Origin: Thermoflavimicrobium daqui
GTDB taxonomy: Bacteria > Bacillota > Bacilli > Thermoactinomycetales > Thermoactinomycetaceae
Length of the DNA: 64,000 nt
Direction of reading: 5' to 3'
NCBI RefSeq assembly: GCF_003313465.1
Contig: NZ_KZ845665.1
Coordinates: 248,001-312,000 of the forward strand
Shown here: in pieces, positions 36,483 through 45,256 of the stretch
Position numbering within the stretch: position 1 is the stretch's first letter
How the letters are laid out: every line of letters begins with the position of its first letter
Translations under genes and position numbers: made by a program
The notes under the pieces: model-generated
The model's database searches: none
What the model was told of the DNA's origin: nothing
Seen by the model: the letters and a program-made list of their open reading frames with translations, nothing else

Positions 36483-36926
36483 GTGGTTGATGATAGGAAG
36501 AATGGCAATTGGCAGCAGATGGAGGAGTGTGTCCAATGGATAGAAAAATATATCGGCTGTGAAGTTTACTTTATACATCATGAGCATCCAGAGAATGGTT
36601 TTGTGGAGTTTCGAAATGGGGGGCATATTATATATATTTTTGGAGATCAAAATCAAATGGACTTTCGTTTGTTTCTCGATATTCTAGCACATGAAGCTGG
36701 TCATGTTTTATATAATCAACGTCAATTTGCCAAGGGATTAACTTATGAAGAGATCATTCATCGAACAAAGGCGAAACTCCAATGTTTTGACCAACTCTTA
36801 GCACAGAAGATCATTACTAGTGACGAGTATAGCCGCCTTTATGCAGCTATTGAAGAAGAATGGGAAAGTAATTATGAGAAGGAAAATATTTTATCAAAAA
36901 TGAAAGATTTTCTTAATGATTTATGA
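36483..36926 (+). CDS. Small HEXXH zinc-metallopeptidase-like protein
   Basis: 147 residues from GTG 36483 (SD GGAAAAGGGA). The central sequence FLDILAHEAGHVLYNQ (about 73-88) contains HEAGH, the gluzincin HEXXH zinc motif, in the same sequence style as ImmA/IrrE-type peptidases (LAHELGH). A glutamate-rich stretch (AAIEEEWESNYEKEN) about 45 residues later may give the third ligand and resembles ImmA-like EWEANxFA. No helix-turn-helix domain or adjacent repressor gene is present, so a classical ImmA/ImmR pair is not evident. Cytoplasmic; substrate unknown. Confidence 0.7.
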   Translation: MVDDRKNGNWQQMEECVQWIEKYIGCEVYFIHHEHPENGFVEFRNGGHIIYIFGDQNQMDFRLFLDILAHEAGHVLYNQRQFAKGLTYEEIIHRTKAKLQCFDQLLAQKIITSDEYSRLYAAIEEEWESNYEKENILSKMKDFLNDL

Positions 36927-36985
36927 AATCGCAACTAAGTTGGCCCTTACCTCAAATTCTTTAGGTTCTACAGTATCCAATGTTC

Positions 36986-37606
36986 CTACAGTGTAAGAGG
37001 GGTATTTTTATGATATGACTTTCCAAGACGATAATAATAGTCTACGATTTGGGGATTTAGATTTTTGTATTTTTGCGGAACCTCAGGAAGATCATCTGCT
37101 TGCCTCTGGGTATAGACAGATTGACCAGGAGCTACGAAGCGATTGTCAGCAATTTTTACATGATTAGTAATAACAGCTCCGTGCATAATAACACAATTGC
37201 AACCGATTGTGGCTCCATAGATAGAAGCATGCTGACCGATCAATGTGTTATGTCCGATAAAGAGTGGACCATGAACAGCGGCATGATGTAAAACACTTAC
37301 ATCTCCTTCAATATACACACCTACAGCTTCATTATTTAGGCAGATTGATTCTCCGGGATGACAATGCATTATTACAAAGTCTTGTATGTTGGTTCTAGGA
37401 CCAATATAAAACGGTGGGGAAGCATCAGCGCGTAGCACATTGTGGAAGCCAATAAAGACATCTTTTGCAATCCGTATATCACCAATGATTACTGAATTAG
37501 AGCCGATGACAGCTTTTCGACTGATCGTTGGATACGTGGGGAAAGGAGCTTCGCGAACGGGTGGATTATGAAATAAAATGCTATGAAGTGAGTGTTTACC
37601 AATCAA
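36986..37606 (-). CDS. Gamma-carbonic-anhydrase-like hexapeptide-repeat protein
   Basis: 206 residues, TTG start with SD AAGGAAGGG 7 bases upstream. Left-handed beta-helix repeats run from about 30 to 165 (AVIGSNSVIIGDIRIAKDVF). Conserved gamma-class residues are visible: Arg/Asp in VLRADASPPFYIG, Gln in TNIQDFVIMHCH, and histidines in VLHHAAVHGPLFIG and IGQHASI, supplying possible zinc ligands. The VHGP element resembles the CcmM/CamH branch. A C-terminal alpha-helix packs on the trimer in this family. It may hydrate CO2 or be an acyltransferase-like relative; no signal peptide. It is divergent from the acyl-CoA dehydrogenase gene. Confidence 0.85.
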   Translation of the reverse strand: MIGKHSLHSILFHNPPVREAPFPTYPTISRKAVIGSNSVIIGDIRIAKDVFIGFHNVLRADASPPFYIGPRTNIQDFVIMHCHPGESICLNNEAVGVYIEGDVSVLHHAAVHGPLFIGHNTLIGQHASIYGATIGCNCVIMHGAVITNHVKIADNRFVAPGQSVYTQRQADDLPEVPQKYKNLNPQIVDYYYRLGKSYHKNTPLTL

Positions 37607-37851
37607 TGTGTATCCCTTCCTTTCTAGACCATAACCTATGAAAACTGAAGATATTTCGTGCTAGTCCGTCATTTTAATTTTGTTAAAGATGGGAATAAGG
37701 TTTAGCCCAAGGAGATAGGGAACTTCCCTTATTCCTAAATTTCATAATCGTATAATTACTCTTTTGAAATAGGGAAATAGTAGATGTTTGGGTACGTATA
37801 CGCTTAGATTAAACTTTTAAGAAGAATTATTTAAAGACAGAGGTGTTTTGT

Positions 37852-39009
37852 TTGAATAATGATTTAGGCAATGCAACAGCTTTATTGGAAAAAGCAAGAG
37901 CTTTATCGGAACGATTTGCACAAAGAGCAGCAGAAGTAGATGAAAAGGCAGATTTTCCAGAAAAAAATTTTAAGGATCTGAAAGAAGCAGGCTTTTTAGA
38001 ATTAACGATACCCAAAGAGTTTGGCGGACATGAAATTACATTATCCGAGTTGGTTCGGGTTATAGAATACTTAGGTGAAGGTGATGCCTCAACCGCTTTA
38101 TCATTGGGATGGCATTTAAGTATTTTGATGGAACAAGCAACACTTCGTCAATGGCCTCAAGATCAATTCGCTGATATCTGTCATGAGATCATCACCCAGA
38201 AAAAATTAATTAATCGCATTGCAACAGAACCTACGACAGGCAGTCCCTCACGTGGAGGAAATCCACAGACCATAGCCCAGAGAACGATGAAAGGTTGGGA
38301 AATCACAGGATACAAAACATTTGCAAGTATGAGTAAAGCGCTGGATTTTTTACTTGTAACAGCTACGATAAAAGAAACAGGTGAAGTTGCGGAATTCTTG
38401 ATTCGAAAAGGATTGCCTGGTGTTTTCTACGAAGAAACATGGAATACCCTTGGTATGCGTGGAACGATTAGTCATGATATAAGGCTTAAGAATGTGGTGC
38501 TACCTGAGGAGTCATTACTACGAATCATGCCTGAAAAACAGAAAAGAAGTTATGGGCGTGGGTGGATGTTGCATATTCCGGCTTGTTATTTAGGAGTGGC
38601 CAAAGCTGCACGCCGTTTTGCCGTCCAATTTGCTAAAGACTACTCCCCATATGGTATATCGGGTTCAATTCAACAATTTCCACATATACAGCGTTTCATC
38701 GGGGAAATGGAAGTAGAATATTTCACAGCACAAACACTGCTTTATTCCATGGCAGAGCGTTGGGATCATGATCCACAGCAGAGACTACATCTAGCTCCTG
38801 AATTAGCAGCAACGAAATTAGTAGTTACAAATACGGCATGTCATATTGTAGACTTAGCTATGCGAATCGTTGGAGGTCATAGCTTATATCGACGCTTTCC
38901 ACTTGAGAGATATTATCGTGATGTTCGTGGGGGATTACATAATCCACCTATGGATGATATGACGATCCAGATGTTAGCCCAACGAGCTTTTGAACAAAGA
39001 GATAAGTAA
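37852..39009 (+). CDS. Acyl-CoA dehydrogenase family protein
   Basis: 385 residues from TTG 37852, chosen because AGAGGTG (37839-37845) is then spaced 6 bases; a GTG at 37843 lies inside that site. Three-domain acyl-CoA dehydrogenase layout: N-terminal helices (LLEKARALSERFAQRAAEVD, PKEFGGHEITLSELVRVIEY), central beta domain (ITGYKTFASMSKALDFLLVT; GMRGTISHDIRLKNVVLPEE) and C-terminal helices with VDLAMRIVGGHSLYRRFPLE and RDVRGGLHNPPMDD. It oxidises an acyl-CoA or a related thioester using FAD. The substrate is unknown. It resembles the Bacillus YdbM type rather than classical beta-oxidation enzymes; no beta-oxidation partners are adjacent. Confidence 0.85.
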   Translation: MNNDLGNATALLEKARALSERFAQRAAEVDEKADFPEKNFKDLKEAGFLELTIPKEFGGHEITLSELVRVIEYLGEGDASTALSLGWHLSILMEQATLRQWPQDQFADICHEIITQKKLINRIATEPTTGSPSRGGNPQTIAQRTMKGWEITGYKTFASMSKALDFLLVTATIKETGEVAEFLIRKGLPGVFYEETWNTLGMRGTISHDIRLKNVVLPEESLLRIMPEKQKRSYGRGWMLHIPACYLGVAKAARRFAVQFAKDYSPYGISGSIQQFPHIQRFIGEMEVEYFTAQTLLYSMAERWDHDPQQRLHLAPELAATKLVVTNTACHIVDLAMRIVGGHSLYRRFPLERYYRDVRGGLHNPPMDDMTIQMLAQRAFEQRDK

Positions 39010-39171
39010 GATTTGAGAAGATGGACGGAGGTTAAGCATATAGGTAGTAAAAGTATTTAATGGTATTGATATAGACTCTATCAAACTGAAGTGGGCGATT
39101 TTATTTTAAGAAGATTTCATCTAGATGGGCCGATTGTGTCTTTATGAGCAACGGAAGGTCAACTTATGAAA

Positions 39172-39204
39172 AGCAGGCACTATTTTATTACAATAGTGCC
39201 TGCT
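39172..39204. terminator. Terminator between convergent genes
   Basis: AGCAGGCACTATT (39172-39184) pairs perfectly with AATAGTGCCTGCT (39192-39204). TTTTC follows on the minus strand. It probably serves the convergent acyl-CoA dehydrogenase and EamA transporter genes. Confidence 0.75.
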
Positions 39205-39269
39205 GATACTGTCTTATAATCCGCATTACTTTTCCAATCAAACGACTATCTCAAAGAAATAATTAAATT

Positions 39270-40184
39270 TTAGCTTTTTACTTTTGAGCCTAATATAATC
39301 GCTGCTAATATAATACAAAAACTTCCGACCCATTCGAAAATACCAAAAGGAACATGTAGCCAAATAACGGAGATAATTGCTGCTGTGAGTGGTTCAGAAC
39401 TTGCTAAAATGCTTGTTTCATTGGGTTTAATATATAGAATACTACGTGTGTAGAGAGAAAAAGGAATCGCAGTACCAAAAAGAATAATAAATATTAAAAG
39501 GGAGATTGAATCGAATGATGTGTTTTCTGGAAGCTGCCAAGGTGGAGCAATGAAGCTTAAAATGATGCCACCGATAAGCATAGCCCAACCGTTAACTTGA
39601 GTAGTGCCCCAGCGTTGAATGAGTTTCTTTGGATAAATGGTATAAAAAGCTAAGAAAACTGCTGATGATATCCCCCATATAAATCCCTCAAACGGGATAT
39701 TTAACTTATCGATCTTACCACTTGTAATTAAAAAGAAGGTGCCAAATAAAGCAAGAATTAATGCGATCATTTCATATTTATTAGGCATTCGTTGGAGTCG
39801 AATGGCTAGATAAACGGTAATAAAGACAGGACCTAAATATTGTAGTAGTGCAGCCGATGCAATATTGCTGGTTTCGATTGCCTTAAAAAATGTATATTGT
39901 ACTGCTAACATTCCGAAAATGGAATAAAGAATTAAAGGTAAACGATCTGACTTATTTTTCCATACAGTCCAAATGGAATGAGTTGTATCTGTGAAAGAGG
40001 AGAAACAAAGTAAGACGACTCCAGAGATTAGTAAGCGTATAGTGACTAGCCAGTTAGTCTGGAATCCGTAATGTTGAATTAAGTACTGTACCATCGAACC
40101 AGAAATTCCCCACAAAGCACAACTAATGATAACCATAGAAATTCCTTTTAATCGATAATGGTGATTTGGAATTGCTTTATTCAT
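39270..40184 (-). CDS. EamA/DMT-family permease
   Basis: 304 residues with ten hydrophobic segments in two homologous halves, as in EamA (drug/metabolite transporter) proteins. The first half opens MVIISCALWGISGSMVQYLI and the second repeats GFIWGISSAVFLAFYTIYPK. The loop ETSNIASAALLQYLGPVFIT and the matching NETSILASSEPLTAAIISVI are family signatures. It probably exports an amino acid or small metabolite; the substrate is not readable from sequence. SD AGGAGGC precedes the ATG on the minus strand. Confidence 0.9.
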   Translation of the reverse strand: MNKAIPNHHYRLKGISMVIISCALWGISGSMVQYLIQHYGFQTNWLVTIRLLISGVVLLCFSSFTDTTHSIWTVWKNKSDRLPLILYSIFGMLAVQYTFFKAIETSNIASAALLQYLGPVFITVYLAIRLQRMPNKYEMIALILALFGTFFLITSGKIDKLNIPFEGFIWGISSAVFLAFYTIYPKKLIQRWGTTQVNGWAMLIGGIILSFIAPPWQLPENTSFDSISLLIFIILFGTAIPFSLYTRSILYIKPNETSILASSEPLTAAIISVIWLHVPFGIFEWVGSFCIILAAIILGSKVKS

Positions 40185-40257
40185 AATGGTATAAATGCCT
40201 CCTATCTATTATACTCTCTTATATGCAATATATCGCATTCTACAAAAATAAGCAATA

Positions 40258-40289
40258 AAAGAACAGCTCTCAAATTCGAGCTGTTCTTA
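40258..40289 (-). terminator. Terminator of hmp
   Basis: AAGAACAGCT and AGCTGTTCTT arms (about 40260-40269 and 40280-40289) pair perfectly around CTCAAATTCG; read on the minus strand the stem is followed by TTTTAT. Confidence 0.75.
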
Positions 40290-40300
40290 AGGAAACTTAC

Positions 40301-41518
40301 TTACTCCAAATTCCCCTTAGGACCAAAGAATTCAAAATGAATATTTTCATCAGGAATTCCAATTATTTCTAATAATTTTTTAATAGCTTTCATATAAGGA
40401 GTAGGGCCACAGAAGTAAAAATCTGCTTTCTCATTGGGAATTACGGTTTTTAACCAGTCTAAATCAACATAACCCTCTTTGTGGAAGCGATGGGCTAAAC
40501 GATCATCTTCAGTTGGTTTTTCATATACCACATAATAATGAAGTTGATTATTTTCCTCCGCACGTTTTTGAAGATATTCTTTCATCGCATGATATTCTCC
40601 GCTAATTGCTGAATGAATATAATAAATTTGCCGCTCAGGTTGCTTTTGAATCATGGTATTAAGCATACTAATTAATGGGGTCATTCCTACACCACCACTC
40701 AAGAGTACAACAGGTGTATCTTTTTGAAGATCAAGATAAAAGTCGCCAGCTGGTGCACTGATCTCAAGTTGATCACCTACTTGAACCTGCTGATGAAGAT
40801 AGGTAGAAACAATACCTGCCGGCTTATTTGAAGAGCCATCTTCACGTTTTACAGAGATTCTATAATAATCGTTACCAGATGCATCTGACAGACTATATTG
40901 GCGAATCATGGTATAATCATAGCCTTCTATGTTGACTCGTAAGCTAATATATTGCCCTGGAAGGTAATTTGGAATGGCTTGTCCATCAGCAGGCTTAAGA
41001 TAGAAAGAAGTAATTACATTACTTTCTTGTATCTTTTTATCTACGATAAATGGACGATAACCTTTCCAGCCGCCTGGCTGATGTTCAGCTTTATCGTATA
41101 AGTTTTGCTCAGTAGTGATAAATATATCAGCTAACACCCCATAGGTTTGTTTCCAAGCATCAATAATTTCATCTGTAGCTGCATCTCCAAGCACATCTTT
41201 AATAGCGAGTAAGAGGAATTTACCAACGATCGGATAGTGCTCAGGTTTAATTCCAATACTGCGATGTTTATGGAAAACGACTTGAATTGCCGGAAGAATA
41301 TCTTCTAAGTGGTCAATATTAGCAGCTGCAGCATAAACAGCATTTGCTAGAGCTCGAGGTTGATCTTTTAACTTTTGATGGGTTTGATTAAATATATTTT
41401 TTAATTCAGGATGTGCTTCAAACATCATCTGATAAAAGCGGCTAGTGATCTGTTCACCATGAGCTTCTAAAACAGGCACAGTCGATTTAATGATCTCTTT
41501 AGTGTGATGACTAAGCAT
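40301..41518 (-). CDS. hmp: Flavohemoglobin / nitric oxide dioxygenase
   Basis: 405 residues, full length. The N-terminal globin (about 1-140) has the distal F-x-Q region (YQMMFEAHPELKNIFNQTHQ) and the proximal heme histidine in VFHKHRSIGIKPEHYPIVG near residue 85. The FAD domain has YLPGQYISLRV and RQYSLSDAS; the NAD domain has VVLLSGGVGMTPLISML and ends FYFCGPTPYMKAI with HFEFFGP. It converts NO plus O2 to nitrate with NAD(P)H. It is transcribed divergently from a Crp/Fnr-type regulator, with a TGTGA-N6-TCACA palindrome between them that probably controls both. SD GAAAGGCAG on the minus strand. Confidence 0.97.
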   Translation of the reverse strand: MLSHHTKEIIKSTVPVLEAHGEQITSRFYQMMFEAHPELKNIFNQTHQKLKDQPRALANAVYAAAANIDHLEDILPAIQVVFHKHRSIGIKPEHYPIVGKFLLLAIKDVLGDAATDEIIDAWKQTYGVLADIFITTEQNLYDKAEHQPGGWKGYRPFIVDKKIQESNVITSFYLKPADGQAIPNYLPGQYISLRVNIEGYDYTMIRQYSLSDASGNDYYRISVKREDGSSNKPAGIVSTYLHQQVQVGDQLEISAPAGDFYLDLQKDTPVVLLSGGVGMTPLISMLNTMIQKQPERQIYYIHSAISGEYHAMKEYLQKRAEENNQLHYYVVYEKPTEDDRLAHRFHKEGYVDLDWLKTVIPNEKADFYFCGPTPYMKAIKKLLEIIGIPDENIHFEFFGPKGNLE

Positions 41519-41589
41519 TTAAATCACTGCCTTTCATGAATATAGGATATTATCTAGTTATAGTTTAACTTCTATACGTAAATTGATTC

Positions 41590-41605
41590 TGTGATTTTAA
41601 TCACA
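41590..41605. promoter_or_regulatory. Fnr/Crp-type operator palindrome
   Basis: TGTGATTTTAATCACA is a perfect match to TGTGA-N6-TCACA, the Fnr/Crp-class consensus used by Bacillus Fnr. It lies 28 bases before the regulator start and 71 bases before hmp, in the 115-bp divergent promoter region, suggesting autoregulation plus control of hmp. Confidence 0.75.
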
Positions 41606-41633
41606 TGAAAAGTGACAAAGAGGTGAACTTGAG

Positions 41634-42152
41634 TTGAATCTTCATAAGGGTGAAGTTTTATTTATACAAGGTGAACAAGGTGATATTTTTCGATTGAAGA
41701 ATGGTTTGCTCAAAGTGGTTCGCTTTCAAGAAGATGGCACTTGTGTATTACTGAACTTGTTAACTCCAGGTGAATTATTTCCTCACCACTCGTTATTTAG
41801 TCCTAAACCTTACTATGCTACAGTGAGTGCAGTCCTTCCTAGTGAAGTGCAGGTCATACCTGCAGATTCTTGGTATAAAGAGCTAAAGGAAAATCCAGCT
41901 AAGCAATTTGAGCTAGCCCAAATATTAGAGAGAAATTTAGTTCGGATGCAGGAACGGGTAAGTATGACTACCGTTCCAACAAGCAAACGAATTCCATTAT
42001 TTCGTGACTGGTTATATAAATATTGTCCAGATCATCCCATTGAAGACTTATTAACACAAGAAGAAATTGGTCAATTCTTAGGAATGAGTCGAGAAACCGT
42101 TAATCGTTATTTAAAAAAGAATAAAATAATCAATGAATCTTTTGTAAAGTAA
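41634..42152 (+). CDS. Crp/Fnr-family transcriptional regulator
   Basis: 172 residues from TTG 41634 (SD AAAGAGGTG). The cyclic-nucleotide-like beta barrel begins directly (LHKGEVLFIQGEQGDIFRLK), so the usual N-terminal 20-30 residues, including the Cys cluster that binds the iron-sulfur centre in E. coli Fnr, are absent. A dimerization helix (AKQFELAQILERNLVRMQERV) leads to a C-terminal HTH DLLTQEEIGQFLGMSRETVN. Only two cysteines are present, well apart. With its position opposite hmp and an operator between, it may respond to NO or oxygen through another cofactor (compare DNR/NnrR heme sensors), but that is an inference. Confidence 0.88.
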   Translation: MNLHKGEVLFIQGEQGDIFRLKNGLLKVVRFQEDGTCVLLNLLTPGELFPHHSLFSPKPYYATVSAVLPSEVQVIPADSWYKELKENPAKQFELAQILERNLVRMQERVSMTTVPTSKRIPLFRDWLYKYCPDHPIEDLLTQEEIGQFLGMSRETVNRYLKKNKIINESFVK

Positions 42153-42207
42153 TAAAAAAGAAGTTCATCTAGAGAAAAAGAACTAAGTGAGACCTTCTCA
42201 AAAAAAT

Positions 42208-42236
42208 ATCCGTATCACTATAGAAGTGATACGGAT
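42208..42236 (-). terminator. Terminator of the small zinc-ribbon gene
   Basis: ATCCGTATCACT (42208-42219) pairs perfectly with AGTGATACGGAT (42225-42236); on the minus strand the stem is followed by a seven-T run. Confidence 0.9.
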
Positions 42237-42242
42237 GCACAT

Positions 42243-42437
42243 TTAGTAAGAACTTTTATTAGAATGGGTGGTGTGAGAAGCATATGATCCTTTATTTAAA
42301 GATGGAGTCAGTAAAGATTTTGTTTCAGCTAGACATTTAGCGCATAAGAGTAGATTTTTCCCTTCTAGAAAGGTACGAGCCTCATATTTTGCTGTCAATT
42401 TTCCACAACATTCGCACAAATATCCTTTGTTTTTCAT
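42243..42437 (-). CDS. Small zinc-ribbon protein
   Basis: 64 residues from ATG 42437, which has SD GAGGTG 6 bases upstream; a GTG three codons earlier overlaps that site. MKNKGYLCECCGKLTAKYEA has Cys-x-Cys-Cys and a later CAKC, a four-cysteine zinc ribbon (CxCC ... CxxC). The tail is Ser/Thr/His-rich. Such small ribbons often bind nucleic acid or partner proteins; the function is unknown. It has its own perfect terminator, supporting that it is expressed. Confidence 0.7.
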   Translation of the reverse strand: MKNKGYLCECCGKLTAKYEARTFLEGKNLLLCAKCLAETKSLLTPSLNKGSYASHTTHSNKSSY

Positions 42438-42622
42438 ATCATTCACCTCATTTCAATGCAATATCTATTCATATAGAAAAATTTTTATCAGCAGGAGAGT
42501 CGCGTGAGTATAATAATAGCTATTTACCTCTTTTCACTATCCTTTAAACTTCTTTTTTTGTTTTTATTGGAAGAGGGTGTTAGAATATTTATGTCATCCT
42601 ATTCTGTGAGGGATCAAAGGTT

Positions 42623-43723
42623 ATGGATAAACGACTTTATCAGGTAATATCTTGGTTACAAAATGAGCAATTAGATATGGCAATGATTCATTCTTCAACC
42701 AATGTTTACTATTTAACACAGTTTATGTGTGAACCTCATGAACGCTTTCTGGGGCTGTTTATTTTTCCACATGCTGAACCTTTTTTAATTTGTCCATTGT
42801 TGGATGTGGATAAAGCTCAAGATTCAGGTTGGTCATATACTGTGATTGGATATGATGATGTTGAAAATCCATGGGAAATTGTGCGAAATGAGGTTCGGAA
42901 GCGATTACCTAATCGACAAATAAGGATTGCTATCGAAAAAGAACGAGTAAGTTATGCACGAGTAGAACAGCTTACACAGGTTATAGCATCAAATGAGATT
43001 GTTTCCATCGATGAGGAAATAAATAAATGGCGTTTAATTAAGACAGATCAAGAGATCGATTGGATGCGAGAAGCAGCAAGGCTTGCAGATTATGGAGTCG
43101 AAATAGGAATGAACTTTTTGAAAAAAGGCTGCACAGAGATGGAAGTTCTCGGTCAAATTGAGTTAGAGTTAAAGAAAAAAGGGATCGAAGGTATGGCTTT
43201 TGATACGATGGTTTTATTTGGAGAAAAATCGGCCTTGCCACATGGAACTCCAGGGCTACGAGAATTAAACAAGGGTGACATGGTCCTATTCGATTTGGGT
43301 GTAAAATGGAAAGGATATTGTTCAGATATTACCCGTACGGTTGCTTTTGGGACGATCGATGAGAAACAACAAGAAATTTATGAGGTGGTTCTTCAAGCAC
43401 AGCTAGAGGCGCTAAACCATTGTAAGCCTGATATCAGAGTGGGTAACTTGGATCAAGCTGCACGATCTGTTATTGAAGAAGCTGGGTATGGCAAGTATTT
43501 TACTCATCGTGTTGGTCATGGTTTGGGGATGGAACTTCATGAATACCCATCACTTAATGCAACCAATGAGAATCTACTACAGGTAGGTATGACTTTTACC
43601 ATTGAACCAGGAATTTATATACCTAATCTATGCGGTGTTCGAATTGAAGATGACGTAGTTATTACAACGACAGGCTATGAAACGCTTACCTCTTTTCCTA
43701 AAGAATTACAAGTCATTTGTTGA
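42623..43723 (+). CDS. M24-family Xaa-Pro peptidase (PepQ/YqhT type)
   Basis: 366 residues. The N-terminal creatinase-like domain (about 1-125) precedes a pita-bread metallopeptidase domain with all expected metal ligands: Asp in FDLGVKWKGYCSDITRTVAF, His in HRVGHGLGMELHEYP, Glu in TIEPGIYIP and Glu in VRIEDDVVITTTG. It removes N-terminal residues ahead of proline or cleaves Xaa-Pro dipeptides in the cytoplasm. SD GAGGGATCAAAGG precedes the ATG. A terminator follows immediately. Confidence 0.93.
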   Translation: MDKRLYQVISWLQNEQLDMAMIHSSTNVYYLTQFMCEPHERFLGLFIFPHAEPFLICPLLDVDKAQDSGWSYTVIGYDDVENPWEIVRNEVRKRLPNRQIRIAIEKERVSYARVEQLTQVIASNEIVSIDEEINKWRLIKTDQEIDWMREAARLADYGVEIGMNFLKKGCTEMEVLGQIELELKKKGIEGMAFDTMVLFGEKSALPHGTPGLRELNKGDMVLFDLGVKWKGYCSDITRTVAFGTIDEKQQEIYEVVLQAQLEALNHCKPDIRVGNLDQAARSVIEEAGYGKYFTHRVGHGLGMELHEYPSLNATNENLLQVGMTFTIEPGIYIPNLCGVRIEDDVVITTTGYETLTSFPKELQVIC

Positions 43724-43726
43724 AAT

Positions 43727-43757
43727 AGCTCGTATCCTTTTTTGCGAGCTTTTTTTA
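43727..43757 (+). terminator. Terminator of the M24 peptidase gene
   Basis: AGCTCG (43727-43732) pairs with CGAGCT (43745-43750), followed by a seven-T run. Confidence 0.8.
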
Positions 43758-43855
43758 TGATAATAAAAGAGAGTGCCTTTCTTAATTGAACAGCTACAAT
43801 ATTAGAGAATTTTTCTTACAAACTGAATAGTAAGAATTATAAGCGAGGGATGCAA

Positions 43856-44299
43856 ATGCCTATTTATTTCTATCGAACGAATGAAAAATATGGTTGTTTT
43901 TCTAATTTCGCATCTTATCCAATTGAATTAGATGGACAAATCTGGCCAACGAGTGAACATTATTTTCAAGCACAAAAGTTCATTACCATCAATCCTTCCT
44001 ATAGCGAAAAGATTCGAAATACAAAATCACCTATGATTGCTGCAAAGCTCGGACGTTCACGAAAAATTCCGATTCGTCCTGATTGGGAAGATGTAAAAGA
44101 TGATGTCATGCGAAAAGTTGTACTTTGTAAAGTAATGACACATCGTGATGTTCATGAATACTTAGTTTCAACGGGTGATGAAGAGATTATCGAAAAAACA
44201 ACGCATGATAGATACTGGGGTTGTGGTATAGATGGAACGGGAAAAAACATGTTAGGTAAAATTTTGATGGAAGTTAGAGCAAAATTGATAAAACCATAA
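43856..44299 (+). CDS. NADAR-family N-glycosidase (YbiA-like)
   Basis: 147 residues from ATG 43856, placed 6 bases after GAGGG; an in-frame ATG at 43850 is too close to that site. Conserved family features: FYRTNEKYGCFSNFASYPIE, WPTSEHYFQAQKF, GRSRKIPIRPDWED and a C-terminal DRYWGCGIDGTGKNMLGKIL. YbiA homologues hydrolyse the N-glycosidic bond of early riboflavin-pathway intermediates, and other NADAR proteins remove ADP-ribose from nucleobases. No DarT-type or riboflavin gene is adjacent, so damage control of reactive riboflavin intermediates is the simplest reading. Confidence 0.9.
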   Translation: MPIYFYRTNEKYGCFSNFASYPIELDGQIWPTSEHYFQAQKFITINPSYSEKIRNTKSPMIAAKLGRSRKIPIRPDWEDVKDDVMRKVVLCKVMTHRDVHEYLVSTGDEEIIEKTTHDRYWGCGIDGTGKNMLGKILMEVRAKLIKP

Positions 44300-44496
44300 C
44301 TTACCTTAGAAATTCGAAATGGTTTTATAGTAAAAGATGATACATTTCGATATACTAAATAAGGTAGTAATGACCGAAATGTTTTTGAATTAGCTATTTA
44401 TCTCTAATAATTAGAATGATTTTATAAATAATTTCTACAATGATCTCTTATTGGGCTCATTGTTTTGATGATCGTCCTATTTTAAGGAGTGGGGAC

Positions 44497-45099
44497 ATGC
44501 TGCAGTATTTAATGGAATTCTTAAAAGAATATGGAGTCTTGGCCTTATTTATTGCCACAGCGATTGAAGCCTCAGCATTACCCTTTCCAGGGGCTTGGGT
44601 TGTGCTTGTTTTTGGTTTGATGTATCCAGCTAGTCCTTGGCAACTTATTCTAATTGCTGCAGCAAATGGGGTGGTATTTTCGATCTTTAGTTTGATTCCA
44701 TATATGATCGGAAGAAAATTGGAAGGGTTTACTAAGAAGAAATTTGATCCTACCAAAATTGAAAAAACACAAAATTGGTTTCGGAAATATGGTGAATGGA
44801 GTATTATATTTACCCGCCCACTAAGTGTAGGAAACTACATGTCATTTATTTCTGGAATGTGTAAAGTTCGTTTTTGGCGTTATCTTTTATTTACGTACTT
44901 TGGAGTATTTCCTTGGAATGCGTTTTTACTGTTGATGGGCCATTCAGGCAGCTTAGATAGTATTCAACGTTTATTAGCCCGTCTACAACATGTTGGTTAT
45001 ATGACTGGAGTAATTCTGCTAATCTTAATTGGTGTTGGTGTGGTTATTTGGCGAATGAAAAAGAAACAGAGACAATCTGAACAAACAGAGCGTGGCTAA
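44497..45099 (+). CDS. DedA-family membrane protein (SNARE-associated domain)
   Basis: 200 residues from ATG 44497, directly behind AAGGAGTGG; an open frame extends upstream but has no ribosome site. It has the DedA pattern: re-entrant segment FIATAIEASALPFPGAWVVL, then WSIIFTRPLSVGNYMSFISG containing the conserved Arg-Pro, then further spans and a basic C-terminus. DedA proteins act in lipid-carrier or phospholipid translocation and membrane homeostasis. It stands alone. Confidence 0.88.
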   Translation: MLQYLMEFLKEYGVLALFIATAIEASALPFPGAWVVLVFGLMYPASPWQLILIAAANGVVFSIFSLIPYMIGRKLEGFTKKKFDPTKIEKTQNWFRKYGEWSIIFTRPLSVGNYMSFISGMCKVRFWRYLLFTYFGVFPWNAFLLLMGHSGSLDSIQRLLARLQHVGYMTGVILLILIGVGVVIWRMKKKQRQSEQTERG

Positions 45100-45256
45100 T
45101 CGATGTGACACTTTACTTATGGTAAGGTGTCGCTTTTCGTATTGAATCCAGAAAAGGATTGATCTAAAACGATTCAAATTATTATAACAAGATTTGATTT
45201 GTTAATATGATGGTATTATAATAAATTTATAATTTATTTTAAATGGGAGTGGTTTT

